Below are positions 1-7,687 of a stretch of 64,000 nucleotides of DNA, one piece after another. Position 1 is the stretch's first letter. Each line of letters starts with the position of its first letter. Made by a program: the position numbers and the translations under genes. This stretch comes from Verrucomicrobiales bacterium (GTDB lineage: Bacteria > Verrucomicrobiota > Verrucomicrobiia > Verrucomicrobiales > DEV007). The notes under the pieces were generated by a model. That model made no database searches, had not been told where the DNA came from, and saw only the letters and a program-made list of their open reading frames with translations. Location: positions 95,979 to 159,978 of the forward strand of contig JARGPH010000007.1 in NCBI GenBank assembly GCA_029213065.1, in the 5' to 3' direction.

Positions 1-669
1 TTCTTTCGCGGCGACGATGAGTTCTTCCTCGGGATCGTCGTCCCAGTTCACGGGATGGAAATTGTGGGAGAGGTGGAGCTGGTCTCCGACGACGCGGGTT
101 TTCCACTCGCTGGTGGGATCTTCCGGTTTGAAATACTCGAGGATTCGCAGCCCTTTCCCGACGCCGTCGAGAGTGCCCTTTCCGCGGAGCGGCTTCACGA
201 TGAGGGTGTAGGAATCGTCGGCTCCCTTGATCCAGTGCATCCGGTGGGTGCTGGGATCGTGTTGAAGTGAAATCGGCGTCCACGCCTGAGTCCGGTCCTC
301 CGGCGCGACGAGGTAGGTGACCGCGCCATCCTTGATCGTCTCTTTGAAATTCCACTGCCCACCGATAGCGATCTCACATTTTCCGTCGCCATCGATATCC
401 TGCGCTGCGATGCAGACATTGTCACGTTCGGTGAGGTCCCGGGCGATGATGTGTTTTTCCCAGCCGGGATTCGCATACCACTGCACCGTTGATTTGTCGG
501 CGAGGATGATATCGATGTCCTTATCACCGTCGACGTCTCTGAGGGCGAGGCCGTAGCCGATTTCGATCTCGTCGATCTCCACCTCATCCCACTCGTACTT
601 CGGTGGCTCGTCTGAGAAGCCAATCGCGGGGGTGAGAAAAAGCAGAGCTGAAAGAGTCAGAATTTTCAT
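1..669 (-). CDS. Secreted FG-GAP/VCBS-like repeat protein (3' part beyond window edge)
   Basis: The first 223 residues are visible and the gene runs off the left edge without a stop. The N-terminus MKILTLSALLFLTPAIGFS is a clear signal peptide. Two Asp-rich calcium-loop motifs of the FG-GAP/VCBS type are seen: DVDGDKDID (residues 45-53) and DIDGDGKCE (91-99), each followed by a hydrophobic beta strand. This is the usual pattern of a secreted or cell-surface seven-bladed propeller. The ATG overlaps the TGA of the upstream NYN gene (ATGA), so the two are probably translationally coupled. Specific substrate or partner unknown. Confidence 0.8.
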   Translation of the reverse strand, partial: MKILTLSALLFLTPAIGFSDEPPKYEWDEVEIDEIEIGYGLALRDVDGDKDIDIILADKSTVQWYANPGWEKHIIARDLTERDNVCIAAQDIDGDGKCEIAIGGQWNFKETIKDGAVTYLVAPEDRTQAWTPISLQHDPSTHRMHWIKGADDSYTLIVKPLRGKGTLDGVGKGLRILEYFKPEDPTSEWKTRVVGDQLHLSHNFHPVNWDDDPEEELIVAAKE

Positions 670-1415
670 GGTTTGGCAGATTTTTGGCGGACTTGATAGA
701 CCTGTTGAGTTCCGTGTTTGACCTTTCTCATTTCAAAGCGGTCAATCGCCTTGAAAAGGTCGGTGAGCTTACTGAATCCGTAGGTGCGGTGATCGAAGGG
801 GCCCTGGTTCGCGATGTAGGCTCCGACCGGCCCGAGGGTTGCCCAGCCATCGTCGTCGGCCGCGGCATCGACCGCACTGCGGAGCGTGTTCATCAGCTTG
901 GTGTTTCCTTTGAGCTGGTTGCCAGAGACTTTGGTGTTTTTGCGAACTTCCGCTGCAGCGGCGTCATCGTCGAGATAGAGAAAGCGGGTGCAGGCGTTGA
1001 TAAACGGAGCCGGTGTGTTCTGGCCGCCGAAGCCGATGACCTGTTTGCCCTCGGCGCGGATTCGAATACAGAGTGGGGTGAAATCGCAATCGGAGGAAAC
1101 CACCGCGAAGGTCTGCACGTCTTTCGTGTAGAGCATGTCCATCGCATCGATGAGCAATTTCATGTCGGTCCCGTTCTTTCCCTTCACCATGTCGAAGAGC
1201 TGCACCGGTTCGATTGCATTTTCGTGCAGCACTTTGGTCCATCCCGAGAGCCCCCGTTTCACCCAGTTGCCGTAGGCCCTTCGGATGTTGACGATCCCGT
1301 GGGTCGCGAGTTCGGTGATGATGAAATCGATCTTCGCAGCGGGAGCATTGTCCGCATCGATAAGGAGGGCGATGGAGTCGTCGGGTTCTTGAGGCATGAG
1401 ACTGAGGATGGGCAC
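666..1415 (-). CDS. NYN-domain (LabA/DUF88, PIN-like) protein with C-terminal OST-HTH/LOTUS-like domain
   Basis: This 249-aa protein has an N-terminal NYN fold with the expected acidic residues: the IDADN motif (D20, D22), D84 and D90 in the TDMKLLIDAMD segment, and SSDCD (D109, D111). NYN domains are metal-dependent RNase-like folds. Residues about 165-245 (NTLRSAVDAAADDDGWATLGPVG and onward to QQVYQV) resemble the OST-HTH/LOTUS RNA-binding domain that commonly follows LabA/DUF88 domains. A start at Met7 is also possible. It has no signal peptide, so it is cytoplasmic. It overlaps the downstream secreted propeller gene by four bases. Role inferred only: RNA cleavage or binding. Confidence 0.85.
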   Translation of the reverse strand: MPILSLMPQEPDDSIALLIDADNAPAAKIDFIITELATHGIVNIRRAYGNWVKRGLSGWTKVLHENAIEPVQLFDMVKGKNGTDMKLLIDAMDMLYTKDVQTFAVVSSDCDFTPLCIRIRAEGKQVIGFGGQNTPAPFINACTRFLYLDDDAAAAEVRKNTKVSGNQLKGNTKLMNTLRSAVDAAADDDGWATLGPVGAYIANQGPFDHRTYGFSKLTDLFKAIDRFEMRKVKHGTQQVYQVRQKSAKP

Positions 1416-1436
1416 TGATTAGACAACAGAAGGGAA

Positions 1437-4094
1437 TCAGCGATCAAGTGTGATCGAGTCTAAATTCATGAGGTGTGCTTTGCCGGGATTGGCAAAACGA
1501 ATGTAAAGGTCGCCGCGCGAGGGCGCTGGCTTGATATCAAAGGTGAGTGTCTTCTGCTTGTTCCAATCTTTCGTGGGCGCCGCCTCTATGCTGCCGAGGA
1601 GTTCGCCGTCTGCCGATCCGTGTCGAATTTCAATGGTTCCCCCGGGGCCGCCCGATGAGTAGGTGACGCTCGCTTTGGTTCTGTCAGTCAGGTTGACTCC
1701 CGAAAATTTGAGCCATCCCTTGTCCATGATTGCCCCCGCCCGGGTTCCGGAAAGGCTCAGTCCCTCGAAGGCATCTGCTTCGGCTGGCAGGAGGGTTGAG
1801 TTGCGGAGTCGGATGCTGTGGCTGCCGCTCAAGGGGGCAATGGGAGGCGCTCCTCCGTCGAGGTAGCTTGCTTCGATCACGAGAACACCGGGGCCTTTTT
1901 GTTTGTCCGATTTCTTCGGTTTCGCGATGCTGAATTCACCGGTCAATCCCGAAAGGACTGAGCCGGATTCCTCTTCTCCAAGCGAGAAAATCCATTCGGC
2001 CATTTGGCGGGATTGCTCGATCCCGTGTTGGGGGTGGGGGATCATCGGTATTTCTCCCCAGATCCCGCTGGAGCCGGTCACGATACGCTTCGCGACTTCG
2101 TCGAGGGCGTGCTCCTGATCTTTGTATTTCGCGGCGACTTCGAGATAGGAAGGACCCACCAGTTTGCGGTCTACGACATGACAATTGAAGCAGTCGCTTT
2201 TCTTCATCAGTTCGAGTCCGGGGGGAAGTGTTTCCGCTCCGGTGAGGGAGGCCTCGGTGTCTTTGAAGTTTCCGGGGATGAGCTGATGGAAGATCTTCAC
2301 ACGTTCGGAAACGGGCTCGCCGTCTTCCGGATCGCTCACTGAGAGATCCCACGAAATCGGTTTTCCGAAATCGTAGAAGTCGCCGTCCTGCGGCGATTTG
2401 AACTCAACAGACGGCGGGTCGTTTCCAACGAGGACGGGTGTGGAAGCGGTTGCCGAGGCGCCGTGTTCGTCGGTAACGGTGAGGACCGCCTGGTAGGAAC
2501 CGATCGTCCCGAAAGCGAGGGTCGGGTTGGCCCGTTCGTCTTTGAATGAGTCGCTGCCGGGAACGATCTTCCATTCATAAGAGAGGGCGTCGCCATCGGG
2601 ATCGACAGTTCCCTCGCTGGAAAAGGCAACATCAAGCGGTGGTTTGCCAACGGCGTCTTTCGCGGTGAGCTTGATCTTCGGAGGGCGGTTCCCGCGGATG
2701 TAGTCGATCCGGATGAGTTTGCAGTCAGCGTTCACTCCCCAGGTCTCGCCGTATTCGATCACGTAAAGCGAGCCGTCAGGACCGAAGTCCATGTCTACGG
2801 GCCTGACAAAGCCATAGTCCGGCATGAATTCCTCCAGCGAATCGATATCGGATTCGGCGTCGAGTTTCACTCCGAAAATCCAGTGTCGTGACCATTCGTA
2901 GATGAACAAAGTCTTGTCGAAATGCTCGGGGAACTTGGTGGGGCTTTTCAGGTCTTTGTCGTAGTGATAGACAGGGCCGGCGCAGGCGGTTCTCCCTCCC
3001 GTGCCAAGCATCGGGAAATCTTCGGTTTCATTGCGATGGTAGTAAACGAAAGCCGGTTGAGCCGGCGGCAATGTCTGAACGCCTTTGCTGTTCGGCGAAT
3101 TGTTCACCGGCGCGTCGGGCGATTGGTTTGCTCCGATTTCCCCCGTTTCAAAGTTCACATCGGGGTAGGCGAGATTGGGTCCGACGAAATAAGGCCACCC
3201 GAAATTCCCCGGCTTGCGGGCCTGATTGATCTCATCGTGACCGGCCGGTCCACGATCGCCGGGAGTGCCCGCATCGGGGCCGACTTCGCCCCAGTAAAGG
3301 TAGCCGGTCTCCTCATCAACGCTGATGCGCCAGGGGTTGCGGCAACCCATCACGTAGATTTCCGGTATGCCTTCGGAGCCGTCTTTTGGGAAAAGGTTTC
3401 CCTCGGGGACTTCGTAAGTGCCATCGATTTTCGGCTTAATCCGGAGGACCTTGCCGTTGTAGCTGAACTTGTTCGAAGCCGATTTTTGCGCATCCCAGGG
3501 CATGCGGTCGGGGCGCTCATCAATGGGAGCGAAGCCTTTTGAATCTCCTCCGGGATGGGTGTTGTCGCCGGTGGCGATAAAGAGGCAGCCGTCTGGGCCG
3601 AACTCGAGTGATCCTGCGTGGTGGCAGCATTGGAGGCGCTGCTCTTCAAATTTGAGTAACTGTTTCTCGGATGAGAGGTCGAGGGTGTCGCCCTTCATCG
3701 TGAACCGGCTCACGTGTTGTCCTGAAAAATTCGGGGGCGAATACTGGAGAAAAATGTGCTGGTTCTCCGCAAAGTCGGGATCGAGCGCGATTCCGATGAG
3801 CCCGTTTTCCTGCTGCGTCGCTACTTCGAGCGTTCCTGCCTCGGTGATTTTCTGTGAATCAGGGTGAAAAATCCGAAGCTTCCCATCAATCTCGATAAAA
3901 AAGACGCGTCCATCAGGGGCGACTTCCAGCTCCATCGGGCGGATCAGGCCGGCAGCGAGTGTCGTCGGTGTGAGACGACCGGGATCGAAATCTTCGTCCT
4001 TAGCTTCCAATGCTGTCGAAAACAACACGGTCAGAGAAAGGAGGGAAGCAATTTTGAAGAGAGATAAAAGGGTGATTCGATTGGACTCGAGCAT
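1437..4094 (-). CDS. Multidomain PQQ-type sugar dehydrogenase with PKD, cytochrome c and CBM6-like modules
   Basis: An 885-aa secreted protein with an N-terminal signal segment (residues 9-31). Residues about 45-465 form a glucose/sorbosone dehydrogenase propeller (LIGIALDPDF, GSLEFGPDG, GNFGWPYF, GPDGSLYVIEYG). A PKD-like Ig domain follows (about 470-556, TVDPDGDALSYEW). A single-haem cytochrome c module has CFNCH at 635-639 and a likely axial Met684. A C-terminal jelly-roll resembling CBM6 spans about 740-885. Together these suggest an extracytoplasmic oxidase that passes electrons from a carbohydrate to its own haem. Such fusions are typical of Verrucomicrobia and Planctomycetes. The substrate cannot be read from the sequence. 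Confidence 0.9.
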   Translation of the reverse strand: MLESNRITLLSLFKIASLLSLTVLFSTALEAKDEDFDPGRLTPTTLAAGLIRPMELEVAPDGRVFFIEIDGKLRIFHPDSQKITEAGTLEVATQQENGLIGIALDPDFAENQHIFLQYSPPNFSGQHVSRFTMKGDTLDLSSEKQLLKFEEQRLQCCHHAGSLEFGPDGCLFIATGDNTHPGGDSKGFAPIDERPDRMPWDAQKSASNKFSYNGKVLRIKPKIDGTYEVPEGNLFPKDGSEGIPEIYVMGCRNPWRISVDEETGYLYWGEVGPDAGTPGDRGPAGHDEINQARKPGNFGWPYFVGPNLAYPDVNFETGEIGANQSPDAPVNNSPNSKGVQTLPPAQPAFVYYHRNETEDFPMLGTGGRTACAGPVYHYDKDLKSPTKFPEHFDKTLFIYEWSRHWIFGVKLDAESDIDSLEEFMPDYGFVRPVDMDFGPDGSLYVIEYGETWGVNADCKLIRIDYIRGNRPPKIKLTAKDAVGKPPLDVAFSSEGTVDPDGDALSYEWKIVPGSDSFKDERANPTLAFGTIGSYQAVLTVTDEHGASATASTPVLVGNDPPSVEFKSPQDGDFYDFGKPISWDLSVSDPEDGEPVSERVKIFHQLIPGNFKDTEASLTGAETLPPGLELMKKSDCFNCHVVDRKLVGPSYLEVAAKYKDQEHALDEVAKRIVTGSSGIWGEIPMIPHPQHGIEQSRQMAEWIFSLGEEESGSVLSGLTGEFSIAKPKKSDKQKGPGVLVIEASYLDGGAPPIAPLSGSHSIRLRNSTLLPAEADAFEGLSLSGTRAGAIMDKGWLKFSGVNLTDRTKASVTYSSGGPGGTIEIRHGSADGELLGSIEAAPTKDWNKQKTLTFDIKPAPSRGDLYIRFANPGKAHLMNLDSITLDR

Positions 4095-4162
4095 GCCCGA
4101 ACCTTGCCTCTCCTCTTGAATTTGTCACTGGCGTGACTGCGAAAAAATGAATTCAGCGAGAG

Positions 4163-5371
4163 TCAGGGCGCAGCGCTTTCCAGTTTCACCGCAATGAGAT
4201 CTCCCTCAGCAGTGCTGCAGTAGACTTGTCCATTTGCGAGGACGGGGACGGTCCAGCATTTTCCTTCGGCGAGCTTTTGCTCGAGGAGCGGTTTGTAGCC
4301 ATCGGGCGAGGCGCGGAACAGGATGAGGCTTCCCTTGTCAAAGAGGAAGACGGTGTCTCCTGCTGCGGTGACGGCACCGTTCCCGAAGCCCTCTTCGGCC
4401 CAGATCGTTTTGCCGGTTTTGAGTTCGGTGCAGATCAGTTCGGTTGGCTTGTGAGTGGTTCCATGTATGGAATAAATGTGATCGTCGATGACGACTCCGG
4501 CGTTGAAATACCACTTCAGATCATGCTGCTCCCAGAGGACTTCAGGAGTCTCTCCCGCGGCAGTCGGTTGCAGCATCCTCGTGCCGCCGCTCGATGAAAC
4601 GACGATGCCTTCCGGGGTGACGATGGGATCGGCGGCGTTGACATCGCGGCTCGATTTCCAGGGGAAGCTCCAGTGCTGCTCACCGGTTTTCGAATCGAAG
4701 GAAATCAGTGCTTTCGCGGAAAAAAGGAGATGATTCGGTTCGGCCCGGTTCGACGCGTAGGGAACCACCGTCGCATAACCGGAAGTCCCGGTATCAGGCA
4801 TCCAGAGGGTTTCGCCGGTCTCGGCAGAGAGAGCAAGGCCACCGCGTCCCACATTGTAGAGGACGCGCGGTCCATCGATATACGCGGAGCTCGAAAAACT
4901 CCATTCGGGCAGCTCGAACCCGTGATCAGCGACGAGGTCCCGTGTCCACAGTGGTTTTCCGCTTTCGAGATCGAGGCACCGGGCGTGGCCCATTTTGCTG
5001 AGGGTGTAGACTTTGCCTTCGTGAATCGTAGGGGTCGCGGTCGGGCCTCCTTCGTAGTAGCGGTCCGCGAGATCGCAGTCGTAGCGGTGCTTCCAGAGAA
5101 CTTTTCCGCTTTCCGCACTGAGGCACCAAACGGTGTCCTTCGCATCTGCGTTTCCCATCGTGAGAACGCGGTCTCCGACGACGGAAACGGTGCTGAATCC
5201 GATGCCGACTTTGGCCTCCCACGCGACGGGCAGCTTCTCCGGAAGCGTTTCGGGAACGCTCTCCTTTGAGGTCCCGTCGAAGGCGGGGCCGCGCCAGTGA
5301 GGCCAATCTTCCGCGATGGAGAGGAGCGGAAGGGAAAGGAACAGAGCGACAGTGAAAAGACGGGGGTTCAT
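4163..5371 (-). CDS. Secreted PQQ-like beta-propeller protein
   Basis: A 402-aa protein with signal peptide MNPRLFTVALFLSLPLLSIA followed by WPHWRGPAFDG, the usual N-terminal signature of PQQ-like (quinoprotein dehydrogenase-like) repeat proteins in Planctomycetes and Verrucomicrobia. Repeated blades with a G-x-x-x-W pattern are visible (AESGKVLWKHRY, LESGKPLWTRDL, AETGETLWMPDT, SKTGEQHWSFPW, LKTGKTIWAEEG). I see no cytochrome or catalytic motif, so enzymatic activity is not supported; a binding or scaffold role is equally likely. It lies in the same orientation between the sugar dehydrogenase and the lactonase-like gene, suggesting shared expression. Confidence 0.88.
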   Translation of the reverse strand: MNPRLFTVALFLSLPLLSIAEDWPHWRGPAFDGTSKESVPETLPEKLPVAWEAKVGIGFSTVSVVGDRVLTMGNADAKDTVWCLSAESGKVLWKHRYDCDLADRYYEGGPTATPTIHEGKVYTLSKMGHARCLDLESGKPLWTRDLVADHGFELPEWSFSSSAYIDGPRVLYNVGRGGLALSAETGETLWMPDTGTSGYATVVPYASNRAEPNHLLFSAKALISFDSKTGEQHWSFPWKSSRDVNAADPIVTPEGIVVSSSGGTRMLQPTAAGETPEVLWEQHDLKWYFNAGVVIDDHIYSIHGTTHKPTELICTELKTGKTIWAEEGFGNGAVTAAGDTVFLFDKGSLILFRASPDGYKPLLEQKLAEGKCWTVPVLANGQVYCSTAEGDLIAVKLESAAP

Positions 5372-5395
5372 GCTCAGAGCGGGGGCGGTTGACGT

Positions 5396-6493
5396 TTACC
5401 AGGCGATCAGATCAGAGATTTTTGCATCCCAGGCAAAGGTTCCGGCGCGCTTGAGATCGCCCTGTTCGGTGATGGAAAAAGCCATGAGGGTCCCCGCTTC
5501 GAACCCGGTCGCGAGGAGGTAGGTGCCGTCAGGTGATAGAGCGAGCCCCCAGGGGATTTTGTCGGCGGGGGTGAGTCCGAGATGTTTCACGGTTCCGTCA
5601 TCCAGTATTCGGTAGCGGGAGATGAAATCGAAGTCGTGCTTGTGGCCGCGAATCCCCGCGAAAAGAAATCGGCCGTCGGCGGTGATGACAATATCGGAGG
5701 AACTGACGCCATCCTCCGGAGGTGTCGGACCGGTGAGGTCGCAGACCTGCTTGATCGTGAGCTGTCCGTCTTCGGCTCGATCATACACCGAGACTCCGAG
5801 CTGTTGTTCGTTGCTGAAATACTGGATCGGCAGGGTGGGGTGGTAGGCGAGGTGACGTGGTCCGGTGCCTTCGGGCGGTTCCGCGTTGAGTTTCTCCAGT
5901 GCGGAAAGTGCGCCGGTGTCCTCATTGAAGTGGTATTGATAGAGAGCGTTCGTTTCCTTCACGTAGGGAATGTAGATGAAGCGGTTGTCGGGCGTCGGGA
6001 GGACACAGTGCGCGTTCTTTCTGCCTTCGTTGAGAGTCGCGACGCGGGCGGTCGGGTTGCCGTCAGCATCCAGAGAGTAAACATCGACGATCCCTTCGCC
6101 GTAGTTGCATCCGAGGAGGAATTGGTTTTTCCGGTCGAGGCTGAGATAGGAATAGCTGTTCTCCGCAGCGAATGGGTGGATCACGGCTTTCCCGGTAGTG
6201 AAGTCGACGGTGACGCCGCCGGAGACATTTTTGACGGGGCGGGTCGAGGTGACGTAGAGTTTTTTCGTGAGAGGATGGGCAGTGATCGTGGCGGGGGAGA
6301 AATCGAGGGGGATGTTTTTCCCTGCCTCAAGAGCGAGGCCGTCTTTTCCCGGGGTCGCGCGGACTTCCCAAATTTGATTGCTCTCGCGACTGGGAGCATA
6401 GACCGTGAACGGTTCCGCTGCGGAAAGAGGGGCAGTGGAGGCGTGTGCGGCAATGAAAAGCAGGAGCGTGAAAAAAAGGCAGAGTGGTTTCAT
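5396..6493 (-). CDS. Secreted lactonase-family seven-bladed beta-propeller protein
   Basis: I chose the ATG at 6493, which gives a clean signal peptide (MKPLCLFFTLLLFIAAHASTAPLSAAEP); the longer frame adds 22 non-conserved residues. The mature protein has the lactonase/YkgB family pattern: GKNAHCVLPTPDNRFIYIP, GTGPRHLAYHPT, SSDIVITADGRFLFAGIRGHKHD, and IPWGLALSPDGTYLLATGFEAGTLMAF near the end. Cytoplasmic relatives hydrolyse 6-phosphogluconolactone; this exported version probably acts on another lactone or is non-enzymatic. Its position next to a secreted sugar dehydrogenase fits hydrolysis of the lactone that enzyme would make, but that is inference. Confidence 0.85.
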   Translation of the reverse strand: MKPLCLFFTLLLFIAAHASTAPLSAAEPFTVYAPSRESNQIWEVRATPGKDGLALEAGKNIPLDFSPATITAHPLTKKLYVTSTRPVKNVSGGVTVDFTTGKAVIHPFAAENSYSYLSLDRKNQFLLGCNYGEGIVDVYSLDADGNPTARVATLNEGRKNAHCVLPTPDNRFIYIPYVKETNALYQYHFNEDTGALSALEKLNAEPPEGTGPRHLAYHPTLPIQYFSNEQQLGVSVYDRAEDGQLTIKQVCDLTGPTPPEDGVSSSDIVITADGRFLFAGIRGHKHDFDFISRYRILDDGTVKHLGLTPADKIPWGLALSPDGTYLLATGFEAGTLMAFSITEQGDLKRAGTFAWDAKISDLIAW

Positions 6494-6665
6494 CAATAGG
6501 GTTTGATCAGTGATCATACCCTCTTCAGTGAAATGGGGGAAAGTAGGTGTTCCCGCCAAAAAAACTACTGCACCAACTTCGATTTGCCGCCCTTCGTCTC
6601 CGGTGGGGGAGACTACTCGCCGACCGTATAGGGAAGGCTCAGTTGAGATTCAGCCTGAGCGAGGC

Positions 6666-6944
6666 CTACTGGGAAGCGCGGACCTTCTCCTTCGCTGCTT
6701 CGCAATCCGCTTTGAGGCTCGCGATCTCGCGGGCCTTTTGCGTTTCGAGCTGGGTCATCTCATGATAGTTGCCTTCCATCCGCGCTTTCATGAGAAGGTC
6801 GGCGAGAAAGACTTCCCGCTCGGCCATTTTCGCTCTGAACTTTTCATCAATGGCCGCAATCTCCGCCTTTTGTTCGTCGGAGATTTTCGCCTGAGGAGAG
6901 GACTCCTCAAGCCGTTCCATCGCAAGTTCGTAAGCGCTTTTCAT
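6666..6944 (-). CDS. Small charged helical protein, unknown function
   Basis: A 92-aa protein, about 40 percent Glu/Lys/Arg/Asp, predicted to be almost entirely helical with heptad-like spacing (AEIAAIDEKFRAKMAEREVFLADLLMKARMEG). It has no signal peptide, membrane span or cysteine motif. It starts eight bases after the stop of the 216-aa gene upstream, in the same direction, so the two are very likely co-transcribed and may interact. I do not recognise a family. Confidence 0.7.
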   Translation of the reverse strand: MKSAYELAMERLEESSPQAKISDEQKAEIAAIDEKFRAKMAEREVFLADLLMKARMEGNYHEMTQLETQKAREIASLKADCEAAKEKVRASQ

Positions 6945-6952
6945 CGGGGGAA

Positions 6953-7603
6953 TTACTTCTCCTCGTCACCTGATTTCTTAGGTTTGGCAGCGGCCGCTTT
7001 TTTGGTCGCTGCCGTTTTAGCGGGTGCTTTTTCTGCCGGAGCGGCGTCTTCAGCCTTTTCCGCTTCAGGCTCTTCCGTCGCGTCAGGGGTTTGAGCCGGA
7101 GGGGGCTCGCCAAACTGGAGTTCAGGAGTCGCTGCAATCAACTCGGTGATTTCAGGCCATCCCTCGTAGCGTTGGAGCTGGAAAACGTGAATGTAAGCTT
7201 TTACGATTTCAGCATCGTGGTCCTTGAGGAGTTTTTCGACAGTGCTTTTCAGCTTCTTCTTGTCGAACTCGTCAGGGATATCGTCAGCAGCGCCTTCGCC
7301 GTCGTGCTCGATGCCAAGACCGTCGAGGAAACCAACGAGGACATCCTGGTGGCCTTTCATGAGCCACAGTTGGATGACGTGTTCGGCGATCTCGCCGGAG
7401 CCGCGAAGTTTCACATTTTTAACGAGCCACTCGATCTGAGCAGGAGCCGGTTTCCGCTGAATAAAGACAGGGCGGAGTTTTCGATTTGCGGCGAGTGAGG
7501 AAAGTGACGCGGTGTAAACTTCACGCTGTTCGTCGCGAAGATATTGAAAGACAGACGCTGCTGTCTCCGGCTTAAGTTCCTGAAAAATTTCGTAGGCTTT
7601 CAT
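6953..7603 (-). CDS. Conserved-looking helical protein with Ala/Lys/Glu-rich tail, unknown function
   Basis: A 216-aa cytoplasmic protein. Residues 1-160 look like a folded helical domain (ELKPETAASVFQYLRDEQ, EHVIQLWLMKGHQDVLVGFLDGLGI). The last 55 residues are a low-complexity tail rich in Ala, Lys, Glu and Pro ending KPKKSGDEEK, as in histone-H1-like or ribosome-associated tails. The sentence-like pattern EIFQELKPETAASVFQYL resembles MgtE_N/FliG-type helical repeats, but I cannot assign it. It is the first gene of a pair with the 92-aa helical protein. Confidence 0.72.
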   Translation of the reverse strand: MKAYEIFQELKPETAASVFQYLRDEQREVYTASLSSLAANRKLRPVFIQRKPAPAQIEWLVKNVKLRGSGEIAEHVIQLWLMKGHQDVLVGFLDGLGIEHDGEGAADDIPDEFDKKKLKSTVEKLLKDHDAEIVKAYIHVFQLQRYEGWPEITELIAATPELQFGEPPPAQTPDATEEPEAEKAEDAAPAEKAPAKTAATKKAAAAKPKKSGDEEK

Positions 7604-7687
7604 TTAGAGACTAATAGAGCGGTCATATCCACTCAAAATTAGGAGGTGGGAGACTGTGCCAGCTTTGAGCGTTGACGCAACAGCGAA

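Noticed and set aside
684..1418. 244-residue frame opposite the NYN-domain gene
   Set aside because: The minus frame carries all NYN acidic motifs; the plus frame shows only composition typical of a shadow.
5582..6499. 305-residue open frame opposite the lactonase-like gene
   Set aside because: The minus-strand gene has a signal peptide and family motifs over the same span; the plus frame has none.
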